From assembly GCA_023055355.1 (NCBI GenBank), contig JALJCS010000055.1, positions 310,001 through 374,000 of the forward strand: 64,000 bases of DNA. Reading direction: 5' to 3'. The DNA is from Agelaius tricolor. Taxonomy: Eukaryota > Chordata > Aves > Passeriformes > Icteridae. Positions 1-10,592 of this stretch are shown here, piece after piece; position 1 is the first letter of the stretch; the number at the start of each line of letters is the position of its first letter. A model generated the notes under the pieces. The model saw only the letters and a program-made list of their open reading frames with translations, did not search any database and was not told the DNA's origin. The position numbers and the translations under genes are program-made.

Positions 1-1422
1 GCACTCAGAGCAGCCTTGTGGAAATCTGAGCTCCCTCCAGCCCAGGCTGCACCTGCAGCTTTCAGCTCCTTGGCTCCAACTCCCACCTGCTTTCCTTGGA
101 GAAGGAGCTGCCCGAGACACAGAGCGATGTTCATTTCTTGTCAGCCAACAAAGCCAAGGGAAGGCACAGCTCCATCAAATGCCAAAGTCATTCCTCTGCT
201 GGATATTAAATCCACTTTCCACAGCAGACAGTCTCAGAGCAATGGAAAACACCTTCTGTGCCCAGCACAGATCCCAAGGTCCCCCCAAACCCTCCCTGCC
301 CCGATTCTGCCCAGATTTGCTCTTTGCATACACAAGTCACACGCTGAAGTCAGGAGCTCCCTCCATGCCCAGAGGGAGGAAAAGAGAGAAAGGGGATGAA
401 GAGCTCTCCTGTGCAGAGCCAAGGTCCAAGTGCAGCCCCTGCAGTGGGAACCACAACTCATCAGGTTTGTGTCCTTTGGGCTCAGGGCCTGGTGACACTC
501 AGAGGCACAGAAAGGTTTCTTGCCAACAAACACAAGCTCAACATTTGAACAGTTTAATAACCATCACAGCTCTTCCCTCAGCTCTCTCGGATGTCCCAGC
601 AACATCTGACATGTCCCCCATCCTCAAGGGATTTCTGTACTGGAACAGTTTTAGATAAAGACAATGAAAAGGTTTAGATAAAGACAATTAAAATTCTATG
701 ATAGATGTAAAGACATTTAGGATGTTGACTAATGTGATATTTATTTGAATATTGCAAAGATTGGGAAGCTGCCTGAATCTCAAAGCAGGAACCCAGTCAG
801 TTGAGAGGCACTTGAATGACCAGAGAGCAACTGGAGGAATAAATCTAGAAGCAATGGGAAGGACAAAGATCCAGTGTGTCTAGTGAAGAGATATACAGAG
901 AGACGGCCATTTAAAGAGGAGAGCTGGTAACAGCTGAAGGAAAAGGGAGATGATATAATACACAGATTATTGGAGACTCAAGCAGAGGGGAAGATCAGTA
1001 GCTCTTCTCCTGCCATCAGTACACTTCCAGGAAATTGCTGTTCCTGGTGGGAAAATTTTGCCATGTCCACCATCCCCAACAGCTTTCTGAACAGAAATAG
1101 TTTTTAAGCAAATACATAAGAAATGGAAATTCTGTGATAGGTATAACCACAGTGAGATACTCAATTCATATTTTTTTTAAACTTGAAAGATTTGGCCACT
1201 CCCTGAAGTTCAAAGCATGAAACCAGTCCGTTGAGAGGTGTTCAAATGACCAGAGAGCATCTGGAGGAGGAAATCTGAGAGCAGCAGGAAGGACATAGAT
1301 CCAGCTGATCTAGTGAAGAGATGTCCTTAGACACAACCATTTAAACAGAAGAGCTGGAAACACCTCAAGGAAGGGGGTCATTAAATATTAGACTGAATGT
1401 CAGTGGCAAAGGTAGAGGGGAT
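1..1422. repeat. Duplicated non-coding block, unit 1 (olfactory-type tandem block)
   Basis: No gene seen. Bases 1 to about 610 match 12754 to about 13363 almost base for base, a constant offset of 12,753 bp. After that the copies diverge: this copy carries a degenerate roughly 420-bp segment twice (about 660-1040 and 1080-1420, both with the 'cagttgagagg' and 'gaccagagagca' stretches), while the second unit has it once. The same host sequence resumes after the inserted LTR, at 2732-2976. The short open frames here have no recognisable protein. Confidence 0.75.
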
Positions 1423-2731
1423 TGTGGTGGTTTGACAGGAAATGTGGTTTTTGGGATGCTGTGGTTGGGCCAATGGATATTCAGACTTTAATATTGGCAT
1501 TTAACCTGGCCATTAGGACATTGGATCCACCTCTGAGAACACGGGGTTAAAAGCAGAGCTCTCCCCTGGGAGGCTCTCTTGGGTTCCGGTGAGTTCGGGT
1601 CTCTCCCCCAGTCCAGCTGCTGCTGCTGGGCGGGGGAGGGGAGCCATGCGGCCGGGTGAGGTAGGCCAAGGCTTGGACCGAGAGGGGACGTGAAGAGGCC
1701 CCCGAGGATGGAAGGGTGGGAGAAGCGCCAGGAGGCATCGGGCCGCCCCCTCAAGAGAGAGAGAGAGTACAGCCTGTGCTTGAGACTGTGCTACCTTGAA
1801 ACTTGATAAACATGGGCCTGTGCCAGCAGCACAGCTGGGATGGAGAAGAAGGGGGGGTGCAGCCGGCCATTTGTAGGAGCTTTTAACCCCTTCTCAGAGA
1901 ATGAGAACTTTACACAACATGACCTTTCCTAGAAGAGAGATAGAGTGGAAGATGCGGAAGAAAATGTGCAAGTGTGAGAGAGGTCTAGGCAAGCGAGAGA
2001 TAGTGAAAGAATAGAGAAGAATTTTAGTGGGAAGAGATGATGGAGTGGCTTTTGCTGGACTCTTTTTGTACAGCCATGGACAGAACCATGTTCCTTGTGA
2101 TACAGAGACTGCATCTAGGGGGAGGCAATGCCTCAGAACCAAGAGGGTTCAGTGTTGGTGCCCCTCGGCCCCAAGGGGTGAAAAAATATGGGGGGGACAG
2201 GTGTCCCAAAGGAGAGACTATGCTCTTTTTGGATCGGGACAAAGCATCCTTAAAAAGACAACCCTAGAAGCAGCTCTGGTCCGTGTTCAGTGGTGAGAGC
2301 ACTGGACATGAAAGGAAGAGTCACGACGGCAGATGTACTCTGGGCCGTGCCACGAGTGACACGGAAACACACGAGGCTTCAACTGTGTTTCCAGGGGAAG
2401 CCCATGGTACAAGAAGGACTCCTCTCCTCTTGATGAACTGAGGATTGATTGTCTGAAGGGTGGTGCTGGACCAAGAGTTGGTGATTTGGGGAATAGATGT
2501 AGTGTATTGGAAATTTGGTGGGGGGAGCAGAAAATGTATTTGTAAGGTTTTCATTTTCCCTGTGTGTGTTCCTTTTTATCTATAGTTGTAGTGAAGTTAA
2601 TAAAGTTTTGTTTTCTTTTATTTCTCAGTGAGAGCCTGCTTTGCTTATTCCTGGTCACATCTCACAGCAGAAACCAGGGAGAGGGTATCCTCATGGGGGC
2701 ACTGGCATTGTGCCAGTGTCAAACCATGACA
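1423..2731 (+). mobile_element. Solo LTR, about 1.3 kb
   Basis: The element begins TGTGGTGGTTTGACA and ends TGTCAAACCATGACA. It therefore has the canonical TG...CA ends with an unusually long imperfect terminal inverted repeat (12 of 15 positions). Flanks are gggat on the left and aggat on the right, a probable 5-bp target-site duplication with one change. A polyadenylation signal AATAAA lies at 2599-2604, 130 bp from the 3' end, which sets plus orientation. It splits the duplicated host unit, whose sequence continues at 2732. No internal retroviral genes are attached, so it is a solo LTR. ERV family not assigned. Confidence 0.75.
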
Positions 2732-2975
2732 AGGATGATCTGTATTTCTTCCCTTGCCATCAGTAGAAGGATCCAGTAGATCCAGGAAATTCCTGTTCCT
2801 GGTGGGAAAATGTTGCCATTACTTAAAATATTCAAGTGACCCAAATAATAAAGATTTGCTTGTATATTATGAAACTAACAGACATTAAAACTTGTGTACC
2901 TTTCCAGGCAGACATCAGCTGTGTGCCTATGAACAGGCAGTGCCACTTGTGCCCTGAGGTGCCCAGCTGGGATTG

Positions 2976-3379
2976 GAACGGCGGAAGAAATGCAGCACAC
3001 AATATGCGTAAACAGCAAATCTCAAAGTTTATTGATAACTCACACATATTTATATTGGTGTTAATGAAGCTTATACATATTGCAAAAGCTGAGCTCATTA
3101 TTGGTTAAAACACACTTAAATCAACCACACCTACTTCTATGCTCTAATGATTATTTTGTTTCTATGTTTACATTCTTGTAGCTATTCTACCTAGGCTATC
3201 TTCATTTTCTGGCAAAAGATTTTCTCCCCCATCTTCATGTTGCAGCAAAGGTCACCATGACCCTTGTCAGTGATTGGACACTGATTACTTAATCCCCAGA
3301 TTGTTTCCCCTATCCTTATCCAACAGTATCACATCAAAGTGGCCTTTCTCAGCTAGCCAATTATCCAAAAAGCTCTCCA
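2976..3379 (-). repeat. 3' LTR of the ERV (outer end clipped)
   Basis: This segment aligns over about 404 bp with 10600-11003. On the element strand it starts TGGAGAGC after the polypurine tract, has a TATA-like box and an AATAAA (the complement of gtttattgat near 3030). It lacks the last seven or so bases found in the other copy (tgtcgtg at 10593). The host flank gcccagctgggattgg also occurs at 13960-13976 in the second duplicated unit. Confidence 0.88.
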
Positions 3380-4676
3380 CATTTCCCCCGTTTTTCTGTT
3401 GAACAAGCATGGTTTGATTAAATGCGGTAGATATCATCTTTTGCACCATATTCTGTAAGCATATACAAAAACACGGTAAAATTAATACTAACAACAAAGC
3501 TACAGTGGCTACTACAATGCCAACCTTAACAATAGAGCGTAACCATGATCCTAAGCTTAAAGATTTGAGCCATCCATCAATACCAAGGCCTGATTCTACC
3601 TGTAAGGTCCCAGTTAACCTTCGCAACTCAGAGAGTTGTGAGTGAACAGACTGCGCATGATCAGAAAGATTCATGCAACACATGCCTTCAAATTCTTCAC
3701 AACCATGGCCTTGTGCAAGTAAAAGAAAATCAATTGCAGCTCTATTTTGAAGTGTCGCATGGCGAATAGAATCAACATCAAGCAAAAGACTAGAAATTGC
3801 CAAAGAAGTTGCATTTGTTTGTTTAGCAAGCCAACATCCTAACTTGTTTAAAATAGCATGAGCACCTGCTGCCGATACCCCTGGAGTTAAGAAAGATGCT
3901 GCAACTATGGCCGCTGGGGACTAAAACTTTACATCATCCCGGCAGTCTGCTGCAAAAGCATGAGCCATTTGTTTGCCTCTACGATGGCGGCTCATGTTTA
4001 GTATCATGGACATGTTGGGCGTAAGTAGAGACAGTCATCCAATTGTACATGGTCCCCCATGCAGCATTGATGGGATTCCGGCCCAAGCACGGTCTCCGCA
4101 TATCAGGAAGTATCCTGCTGGCAATTGAATAGGGTCATTTGATGAGACTGACACTCTCTTGGTTGTATAACTGCACCAGGCCGATGCATTTCGGTAGACA
4201 GCCATGCTGGAAGTTACAACATTAGAGTGGTTTTTGACTGACAGCAGGCTTCTATAGTTAAAATGAATACATGCATCTGCCATCACTGACCCTAACAACT
4301 CCAACTCTTGGGGTTCCTGCGGTGCTATAGGAAAGTGAGAAATCCACTGATCCCAATTATCCACACTCATCCTAGCATTGCTGACCTTACAAGTTGGTAT
4401 ATGTGAAGGGCACGGCCAGGGATCTGCCGGCAATCCAACCAAACAGGTTGTTAATGGATTGCCAGGAGAAGATAATGACAGGCAAATAGCCTCCTGTTTA
4501 GTCAAGTTTGCCAGGGTGACCCATATGTTAGTCTTGGGCTGAACTGGGGCCCATGCCTGATGGTCTACACTGTCCACAAAAGAAGCGAAAATTAATAAAG
4601 CAATAGCATAAAGTTTCCATCTCACCCTGATCTTTCCAGGCACTATTTTGAACCACCCAGCCATCATGTCTGTCAC
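3285..4676 (-). pseudogene. env: ERV env (surface + transmembrane), broken
   Basis: The first open part (4035-4676) starts with a basic n-region and a hydrophobic stretch (LYAIALLIFASFV), a likely signal peptide, followed by a Cys-containing surface subunit with N-linked sites. It ends at a stop at the 4035 end. The transmembrane part continues in another frame. A basic RHRRG stretch (possible cleavage site) and a fusion-peptide-like hydrophobic segment are separated by an in-frame TAG near 3921. The open remainder (3285-3803) has LQNRAAIDFLLLAQGHG, a CX6CC motif (CEEFEGMCC), a membrane span (VGIVVATVALLLVLILPCF) and a long cytoplasmic tail overlapping the 3' LTR. The heptad/CX6CC region is of the avian alpharetrovirus/gamma-type class, not the mammalian betaretrovirus class. 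It cannot make intact envelope as it stands. Confidence 0.88.
3380..3395 (-). other. ERV polypurine tract
   Basis: On the element strand the purine run aaaaacgggggaaatg directly precedes the TG start of the 3' LTR. This is the position and composition expected of the plus-strand primer. Confidence 0.75.
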
Positions 4677-4682
4677 AAACTT

Positions 4683-5171
4683 TTAAGAATATCTCTTCTT
4701 TCTCAGATTTAGCTTCTTTAGGTTCTTCAAACAATCCTTCCACACTTGGTTGGGATCCTGACCTTCTGAAATAAGACCTATCACACTTGACTGTGACAGA
4801 GGAATATTTCTACCACACTTAGTCTGCAAAATATACGACTGAGATAGCCCCAAAACACGTTTGACTAAATGTTGTGTTTCCCATCTAAACCATGCAAGGA
4901 TTTTCTGTTCTGGGGATTCATACAACTGTAACCCTTGGCGGCCAGGTAGTCCTGTAAACGATTTAAGTTCTCTCTGCCAAGAGTTAAACTGCCAATAGAA
5001 ACTACACTTTCCACACCACAATTCAGATAATCGGGATTGATGTACCCACTTAGTTTCCTGACAACCTCCACAAAAAAGCAGTATCCATGCAGCACAATAT
5101 CTATCTTGACACTTAATACAAGCTATATCCCTAGGCCCTTTAAATTCAAAATCAGAAAACATTGAATGCAA
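4683..5171 (-). CDS. Cys-rich 162-aa ORF between ERV pol and env, function unknown
   Basis: An uninterrupted 162-codon frame fills the space between the end of integrase and the env start, finishing 7 nt before the env Met. Near the N-terminus it has CIKCQDRYC, then CGGC and CGKC, so three CxxC pairs spaced like a zinc-binding ribbon. Several Trp/Tyr residues follow, and the C-terminus is very basic (KNLKKLNLRKKRYS), suggesting nucleic-acid binding or nuclear targeting. I do not recognise the family. Its neighbours gag, pol and env all carry stops or frameshifts, so an intact frame of this length is noteworthy. It could be an accessory protein made from a spliced message, a decayed env leader, or chance. 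Any function is inference. Confidence 0.5.
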   Translation of the reverse strand: MHSMFSDFEFKGPRDIACIKCQDRYCAAWILLFCGGCQETKWVHQSRLSELWCGKCSFYWQFNSWQRELKSFTGLPGRQGLQLYESPEQKILAWFRWETQHLVKRVLGLSQSYILQTKCGRNIPLSQSSVIGLISEGQDPNQVWKDCLKNLKKLNLRKKRYS

Positions 5172-5195
5172 GCTTAATATGTTATCAATAGATTT

Positions 5196-5330
5196 TTACC
5201 GATCAACTGCTCGATCAATGGCAGCATTACACTGTCCTTTCAGTTTAAGAAGTATCGGTCGAAGGATAATCAACAGCCTCGTCTCCACTCGCTGACGATC
5301 TTCTTCGCTCAGTTGATCAAGGTGTTCCAT
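5196..5330 (-). CDS. Small 44-aa acidic/leucine-rich ORF overlapping integrase end
   Basis: It starts MEHLDQLSEEDRQRVETRLL, is charged and helix-like, and ends in CNAAIDRAVDR just before a gtaaaa that could act as a splice donor. It lies out of frame with integrase, which ends at 5317. Possible first coding exon of a spliced env or accessory message, or an accident of the overlapping frame. No homologue recognised. Confidence 0.3.
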   Translation of the reverse strand: MEHLDQLSEEDRQRVETRLLIILRPILLKLKGQCNAAIDRAVDR

Positions 5331-7834
5331 CAAACACAACTGCTCGGGTCCATTTAGCAGGTACCCACAGAGATCCTGTAGGGGTAGAAACACAAAGATA
5401 CCCGCGACCCCAATATAACACCTTAGCCGGACCTTGCCATTGTCCTGTTTTAGGATCTCTGTATCTTACCCATACATCTTGCTTCACACCATCTGTTTCT
5501 TGTACATAGTGACGAATCACAGCAGGAACCTTATTTTCCCCAAAAACACACAAGTGGTTCAAAACAAACAAACACTTTAACAATCTTTCTTGTGGCTCTC
5601 TGGTATCCATGTATTTACTCAGATATCTTTTCAAAGTACCATTTGCTCTCTCAACAATTGCTTGCCCTGTAGGAGAATTAGGGATGCCTGTTACGTGTTC
5701 TATCCCCCACATTTGCATGAATTGCTTTATTCTTTTGCTACAGTAAGCAGGCCCATTATTTGTTTTGATGCGCTGTGGCACTCCCATTACTGCAAAACAA
5801 CTGCTGAGATGTCTCTCTACCTGCCCTGCTTTCTCACCAGTCCGTGCTGTGGCCCATATAAAATGACTGTGTCTATGGTAACATGCACATACTTCAACCT
5901 CCCAAACTCAGCAACATGTGTGACATCCATTTGCCAGGTCTCATTTGTGTTCAGCCCTCTTGGGTTCACTCCCAGACCTAATCCACAGCCTCCATTATGA
6001 TGACTACATATAGGACAGGCTTTGACTATTGCCCGTGCCTCTTCCATAGATATCTGAAATTCTCTATGGAGGCCTTTTGCATTTTGGTGGAACATGGAGT
6101 GTGCCTCTCTGGCTATGGTTTGCTTGGGAATTGGAGTTGCTTGTGTGATTGAGACTAATTTATCTGCTCGCATGTTACCCTCTCCCAGACCAATATCCCA
6201 TTTGTGACTTCTGATATGGATAACACAAAAAGAATGCTTTCTTAGCTTAATTGCTCTCTGCAGCTGCATAAACAGTTCATGCAACCTCCTGTTTTGAACC
6301 TCTTTTATAGAGGCATCCTCTATTCGCTCACACACTCCTGCAACATGCAAAGAATCTGTTACAATGTTGAGAGGCCCAGAAAAGTGCATCATGGCCCATA
6401 CAACAGCCAATAGCTCCATTGTTTGCAAAGTGTCCATCTCGGTAGCTTGGAGTATATGATGATGCCATTGTCCTTCTTCTTGCCAGGTCACTGCAGCAGT
6501 TTTGGATTTTCTTCCTGCATCCGTATAAACAGTTATAGCATCTGATAAGGGCTTTAGTGATCTTTTTGGGCATTGAATCCAACCCCACTGTCCTATCCAA
6601 TTCAATGGTATATTGGGAATATCATCAGCGGCAGTCACACTACCGGCTCCCAATAGGGCCTCTTGTAACTCCATGCTGTTTGTTAGGTACCAGGTCAATG
6701 TATCTTTCTTCATTGGTATCTGTATCTGATCAGGTTCCTTTCCCATAATCTGTAATGCCCGTTCACGACCCTTTTTGAGCAAATCAGCTAAAATTTCAAT
6801 TTTTTGAAGAAGGGTTTTATGTTGTTGAAGTGGAGGAGATATCCATTCCAAGGCCCATATCTCCCCCATTTTTCTGTTATGCTGAGTAAGTGCACCCAGT
6901 AAAAATTTTGGTCCACACCAAACTGTCAGCTGTATGGGAAGATCAAGATCACATCTCCAAACACTGCCTTGTGTGACACAGTCCAATATCTGTTGCAGTG
7001 TCTCAACCTGCTCAGGGGTTATACGAACAGGCTGTGCTGGATCAGTTCCCTTTAGCAAAGGTCGAAGCTCATCTAACAGTTCATTAGGGATACCGACAAT
7101 GGGGCGTAGCCACTGTAGGTCACCAAGCAATTTCTGAACATCATGCAATGTATGTAATTTAATGTTTAATTGCAATTTCTGAAGGGTAATAATTTGATCA
7201 GTAAGTATCCACCCCAGATATTTCCAAGGTGCAGATAATTGAATTTTCTCAGAAGCTACAGTCAGTCCATAAAGCTTCAAAGCATCATGTATTGCTTGAA
7301 TTTGTTGACCTGTAAAAGGTTTTGGCTGCGCAAATAAAATGTCATCCATATAATGATAGATGATTGTTTCAGGCCAGGCATGCCGTAAGGGTTGTAAAGC
7401 ATTGTCAACATACAGTTGACACAAGGTGGCGCTGTTGCGCATGCCCTGGGGAAGAGAAACCCATTGAAATCTTTTGTCCGGCTCTCTCCTGTTTAGGGCC
7501 GGCAGAGTGAATGCAAATCTCCGAGTGTCTCGAGGATGAAGAGCAATAGTAAAAAAGCAGTCCTTCAGATCAATAATCAAAAGTGGCCAGTCCCTTGGCA
7601 ACATAGCTGTATTAGGTAATCCTGGTTGTAAGGCTCCCATAGGCTCATTTGTTCATTTACAGCCCACAAATCATGTATTAAGCGATACTTCCCCAACTTC
7701 TTTTTAATAACAAAGATGGGGGTATTCCATGGGCTTGTTGACAACTGTAAATGTCCTTGTTTATATTGTTCATGTACCAGTATGTGAACCTGTTCGAGGC
7801 TCTCCCTTTTTAATGGCCACTGCTTAACCCACAC
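5317..7834 (-). pseudogene. pol: ERV pol: reverse transcriptase, RNase H, integrase (frameshifted)
   Basis: The RT N-terminus (7577-7834; [22 protein letters not shown]) changes frame near 7.6 kb into a 607-codon frame (5817-7640). That frame holds the RT catalytic core: IIDLKDCFF, LPQGMRNS and YMDD at residues 97-100. RNase H follows (VYTDAGRKSKTA, HFSGPLNIVTDSLHVAG), then the integrase zinc domain (CPICSHH) and the first catalytic Asp (WQMDVTHV). A one-base shift near 5.82 kb moves the rest of integrase to 5317-5787: KTNNGPAY and GIPNSPTGQAIVERANGTL with the catalytic Glu, then the Trp-rich C-terminal domain. The usual second catalytic Asp (KTDNGPAY-type motif) is Asn here. With two frameshifts and a lost active-site acid this copy is inactive. 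Confidence 0.92.
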
Positions 7835-7887
7835 TGGAACGTCCGTGGTCCAGGTTAATGGGATTGGGAAAGTCCATGCAATGGCCT

Positions 7888-8730
7888 TTAGCCCAAAGGG
7901 TGTTCATTTGTCAGTACTACTCCCATCTGAGCCAAAATGTCCCGACCAATAAAGCACTGCACAGTAGGAGGCAAAGGTACAACTGATAAAACACTCCGCA
8001 CAGTTTTGCCATCAATAGTCACAGATAGCATGGGTGTGTTTCTTGCAAGTGTCAGGCCTCCAACTCCAGTTACTGGCATTGTGGATGACTGCAATGGCCA
8101 AAAATCCGGACTCACAATGCTGGAGTCTGCGCCAGTATCTAATAATCCTACCAAGGTTTGCTTTTCACCCCGATAATCCAAAATTACAGTGCGCTTTGGT
8201 CATTCATTCAGGTTCATTGTTAAAAGAGTAAGCCCCCCAGTGGATCCAAATCCATGCTCTCCTCTCGATTGTGCTTGACGAGGGGGTATAGTTTTAGCCA
8301 ACTGTTCCAAAGGAATCATTTGAGCTATTCTTTGTCCTTTTTCGATTTGCATAGGTAGAAAAAGAGTATGCACCATAATAGAAATCTCCCCTGTATAGTC
8401 AGCGTCTATTATTCCAGATAAAACAAATAATCCCATCATGGTAGCCGAGGAACGACCTAAAAGCAAAGCTCCCATAGGTAATCCATCAATAATGAGTGGT
8501 CCCTTTATTCCAGTTGGAACCTTTTCTGGGTGGGTGGTCATCAGGGTTACTGTTGCTGCGGCTGCCACATCCAATCCGAGGCTCCCGGCGGTGGCTGGCT
8601 GGAGGCAGGTTGAGCCGAAGTTGTGACAGCTGCTACTTGTGTCTGAGCGCGGCTGCTGGTGGATGCGCTGGCTCTGCCGTTTCCCGAGCGGCGTCTGCAG
8701 GCTCCGGTGTTGTGGGTATCCAGGCGGCAA
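7888..8730 (-). pseudogene. pro: ERV dUTPase-protease, interrupted by one stop
   Basis: The open part 8200-8730 is a trimeric-type dUTPase. It carries GSLGLDVAAAATVTL, LLGRSSATMMG, GIIDADYTGEI, IEKGQRIAQMI and the glycine-rich RGEHGFGSTGG, that is all five family motifs in order. In the same frame, one TGA (8200-8202) separates it from the aspartic protease (7888-8181), with the active site LLDTGADSS and the C-terminal IGRDILAQMG. The dUTPase start overlaps the end of gag (stop at 8547) in a different frame, as expected for expression by -1 frameshifting in betaretrovirus-like elements. Confidence 0.9.
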
Positions 8731-10393
8731 TTGTTACACCAAACACTGATTGCAGGACAAGCCCGTCGCGTGTGCCCCGTACCTCCACACCGGTAGCATT
8801 TGAATCGGCCAGTAGATGGAGCTCGTGGAGCATTTATTGCTGCTGCTTGGAGTGGGCGAGGGCTGCTAGCATCTGATTCTGTGATGACTCTGCCTGTTTC
8901 TTTAACTCGACTCCTACCTCTTTAATAGCATTTACTAGCATTGCTTGTGATCCTACTGGAACATTTGCTAATCGTTCTAAAGCTTCCTCTATAGACCAAT
9001 TAGCTCCCAGGGTATTTAACACATTCTTGGTAGGCTGATTGCTGTTTTGGAGGGCGCATTGCTTTAGCAAGGTCCCTTTCATGAATTCAGGGACTCCTGC
9101 CCCATTCAATAGCGTTGGCTACCTTATCTATAAAAGCTCCAAATGACTCATCTCTATCTTGCTTTATTCCCATGTAAGAAGGAATTCCTCCCGGCTCCTT
9201 AATTCTATCGATAGCTAAACGTACCAACCGCATAGCTTCCCTACATTTTTCAGGACCAATTAATGCTTGTGCTTCTGTTCGAAGAAAAGGCCCGAACCCC
9301 ATTGATTCCTCCAGGGTTACCCCATATAACGGGTCACCTGGTTGTCGTACTATTGAGACACATTGCTGACAGATCGTTTGCCAATGAGCATTGAACAAAA
9401 GCTGCTGATGCTGAGTAAAAATGAGCTTTACTAATGCTCTGCAATCTGCCGGCAGCAAAACCTGAGTGCCCCAGATGTAATCCAGCATTTGTTTTGTGGG
9501 CTCACTGGTTACTCCAAATTGACTAACCATGGATCGTAACTGTGATAACAATTTCCAATCCAAAGCAGTTATTGTAGCCTGAAACCCTCCCCCCGCCAGG
9601 GGAGAATAAATCACTGGACAGGCAATTTCCATAGTGGCTGATATAGCTTCGTCATCCCCCGTGTCCATGATTTCTTTTGCTACCGCTGCCCGTGCCTCCT
9701 TTCGCTGCTGTGTAATGGCCCCCGCTAGGTCATTTTCTGACCCAGGGATCGGCGCATTACTAGGAGGAGGAGGTGTAGGGTTTGACACAGGGGCAGGCAG
9801 TGCGGACGGCATTGTTGGAGTACACGCGGGGGGGAAGCTGCTGCCTGAAGCATGTGCTGATACTGGCGGGGAGCTGCTGTTTAAAGCAGGAGCTAATGTC
9901 GGCGGGGAACTGCTGTTTAAAGCAGGAACCGATGTCGGCAGGGAATGCTGTTTAAAGCAGGCGCCGATGTCGGTGGGGAACTGCTGTTTAAAGCAGAAGG
10001 CGATGCCAGCGGCAGATTGACTGTGGGCGTAACAGGGGGTAACGGGGAACCAAACCAGTCCCCATAACTCTTGTTTTTTTCATGGGCTGCACTGACCTGC
10101 TGAGCAGCTTTTTCCTCTGCCTGATATTTCAACAATTCATCATGCAAGACTCGCCACAACTTTCCCAACTTTTTTGCAGTTTTATCGTCATCTATGACTG
10201 CCTGCCACAACTTATCCCCAAATTTACGCCACTCTGATAACTCATGCATCGTGTGAGGATTTTGAAAAAGTCCCTGTGCATACCCATAAGCTAACAACCC
10301 ATGAAGCTATTTCTGCAAATCTATACCCTTAACCTGACGCTTTTGTAAAAAGCCAGTAAATAAATCATATGCTGCTTGCCTTTCTTTATCCAT
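8547..10393 (-). pseudogene. gag: ERV gag, several disruptions
   Basis: The likely start is the ATG at 10393-10391 (MDKERQAAYDLF). An in-frame TAG lies at 10307-10309, after which the matrix-like frame continues to 9917 through a Pro/Ala/Ser-rich region. Capsid is in a second frame (9087-9812) and contains a major-homology-like segment, GIKQDRDESFGAFIDKV. Its C-terminus is in 8834-9109 (ALQNSNQPTKNVLNTLG). Nucleocapsid has two CCHC zinc knuckles (CYRCGGTGHTRRAC and CNNCRLDTHNTGAC) at about 8720-8800, and gag ends at a TAA at 8547. Within the proline-rich part, about 9835-10010, an imperfect run of 'gctgctgtttaaagcag'-type units encodes a repeated Leu-Asn-Ser motif. Confidence 0.88.
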
Positions 10394-10570
10394 GTTAAAA
10401 ATAACAGCGTGCTTCTTGCAGCCCTTCAAGGTCTTGGCAGCACATCTCAGCCGGGGTCTCCGATGAGTTCACCCAAGGTGCAGCACTTTCCCTTTTTCAG
10501 CGGTGCTTTCGCCGTCCTCAGCTGCTGTAGGACCCGAACTCCTTACACGGTTCGACCGTGGCTACCGGCT

Positions 10571-10590
10571 ATCACGTCTCGGGATCACCA
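10571..10590 (-). other. ERV primer-binding site, tRNA-Trp-like
   Basis: On the element strand TGGTGATCCCGAGACGTGAT lies two bases (aa) after the CA end of the 5' LTR. It resembles the tRNA-Trp primer site of avian alpharetroviruses, with one substitution and a 2-bp insertion. The window shows the complement, ending gggatcacca at 10590. Confidence 0.75.
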
Positions 10591-10592
10591 TT

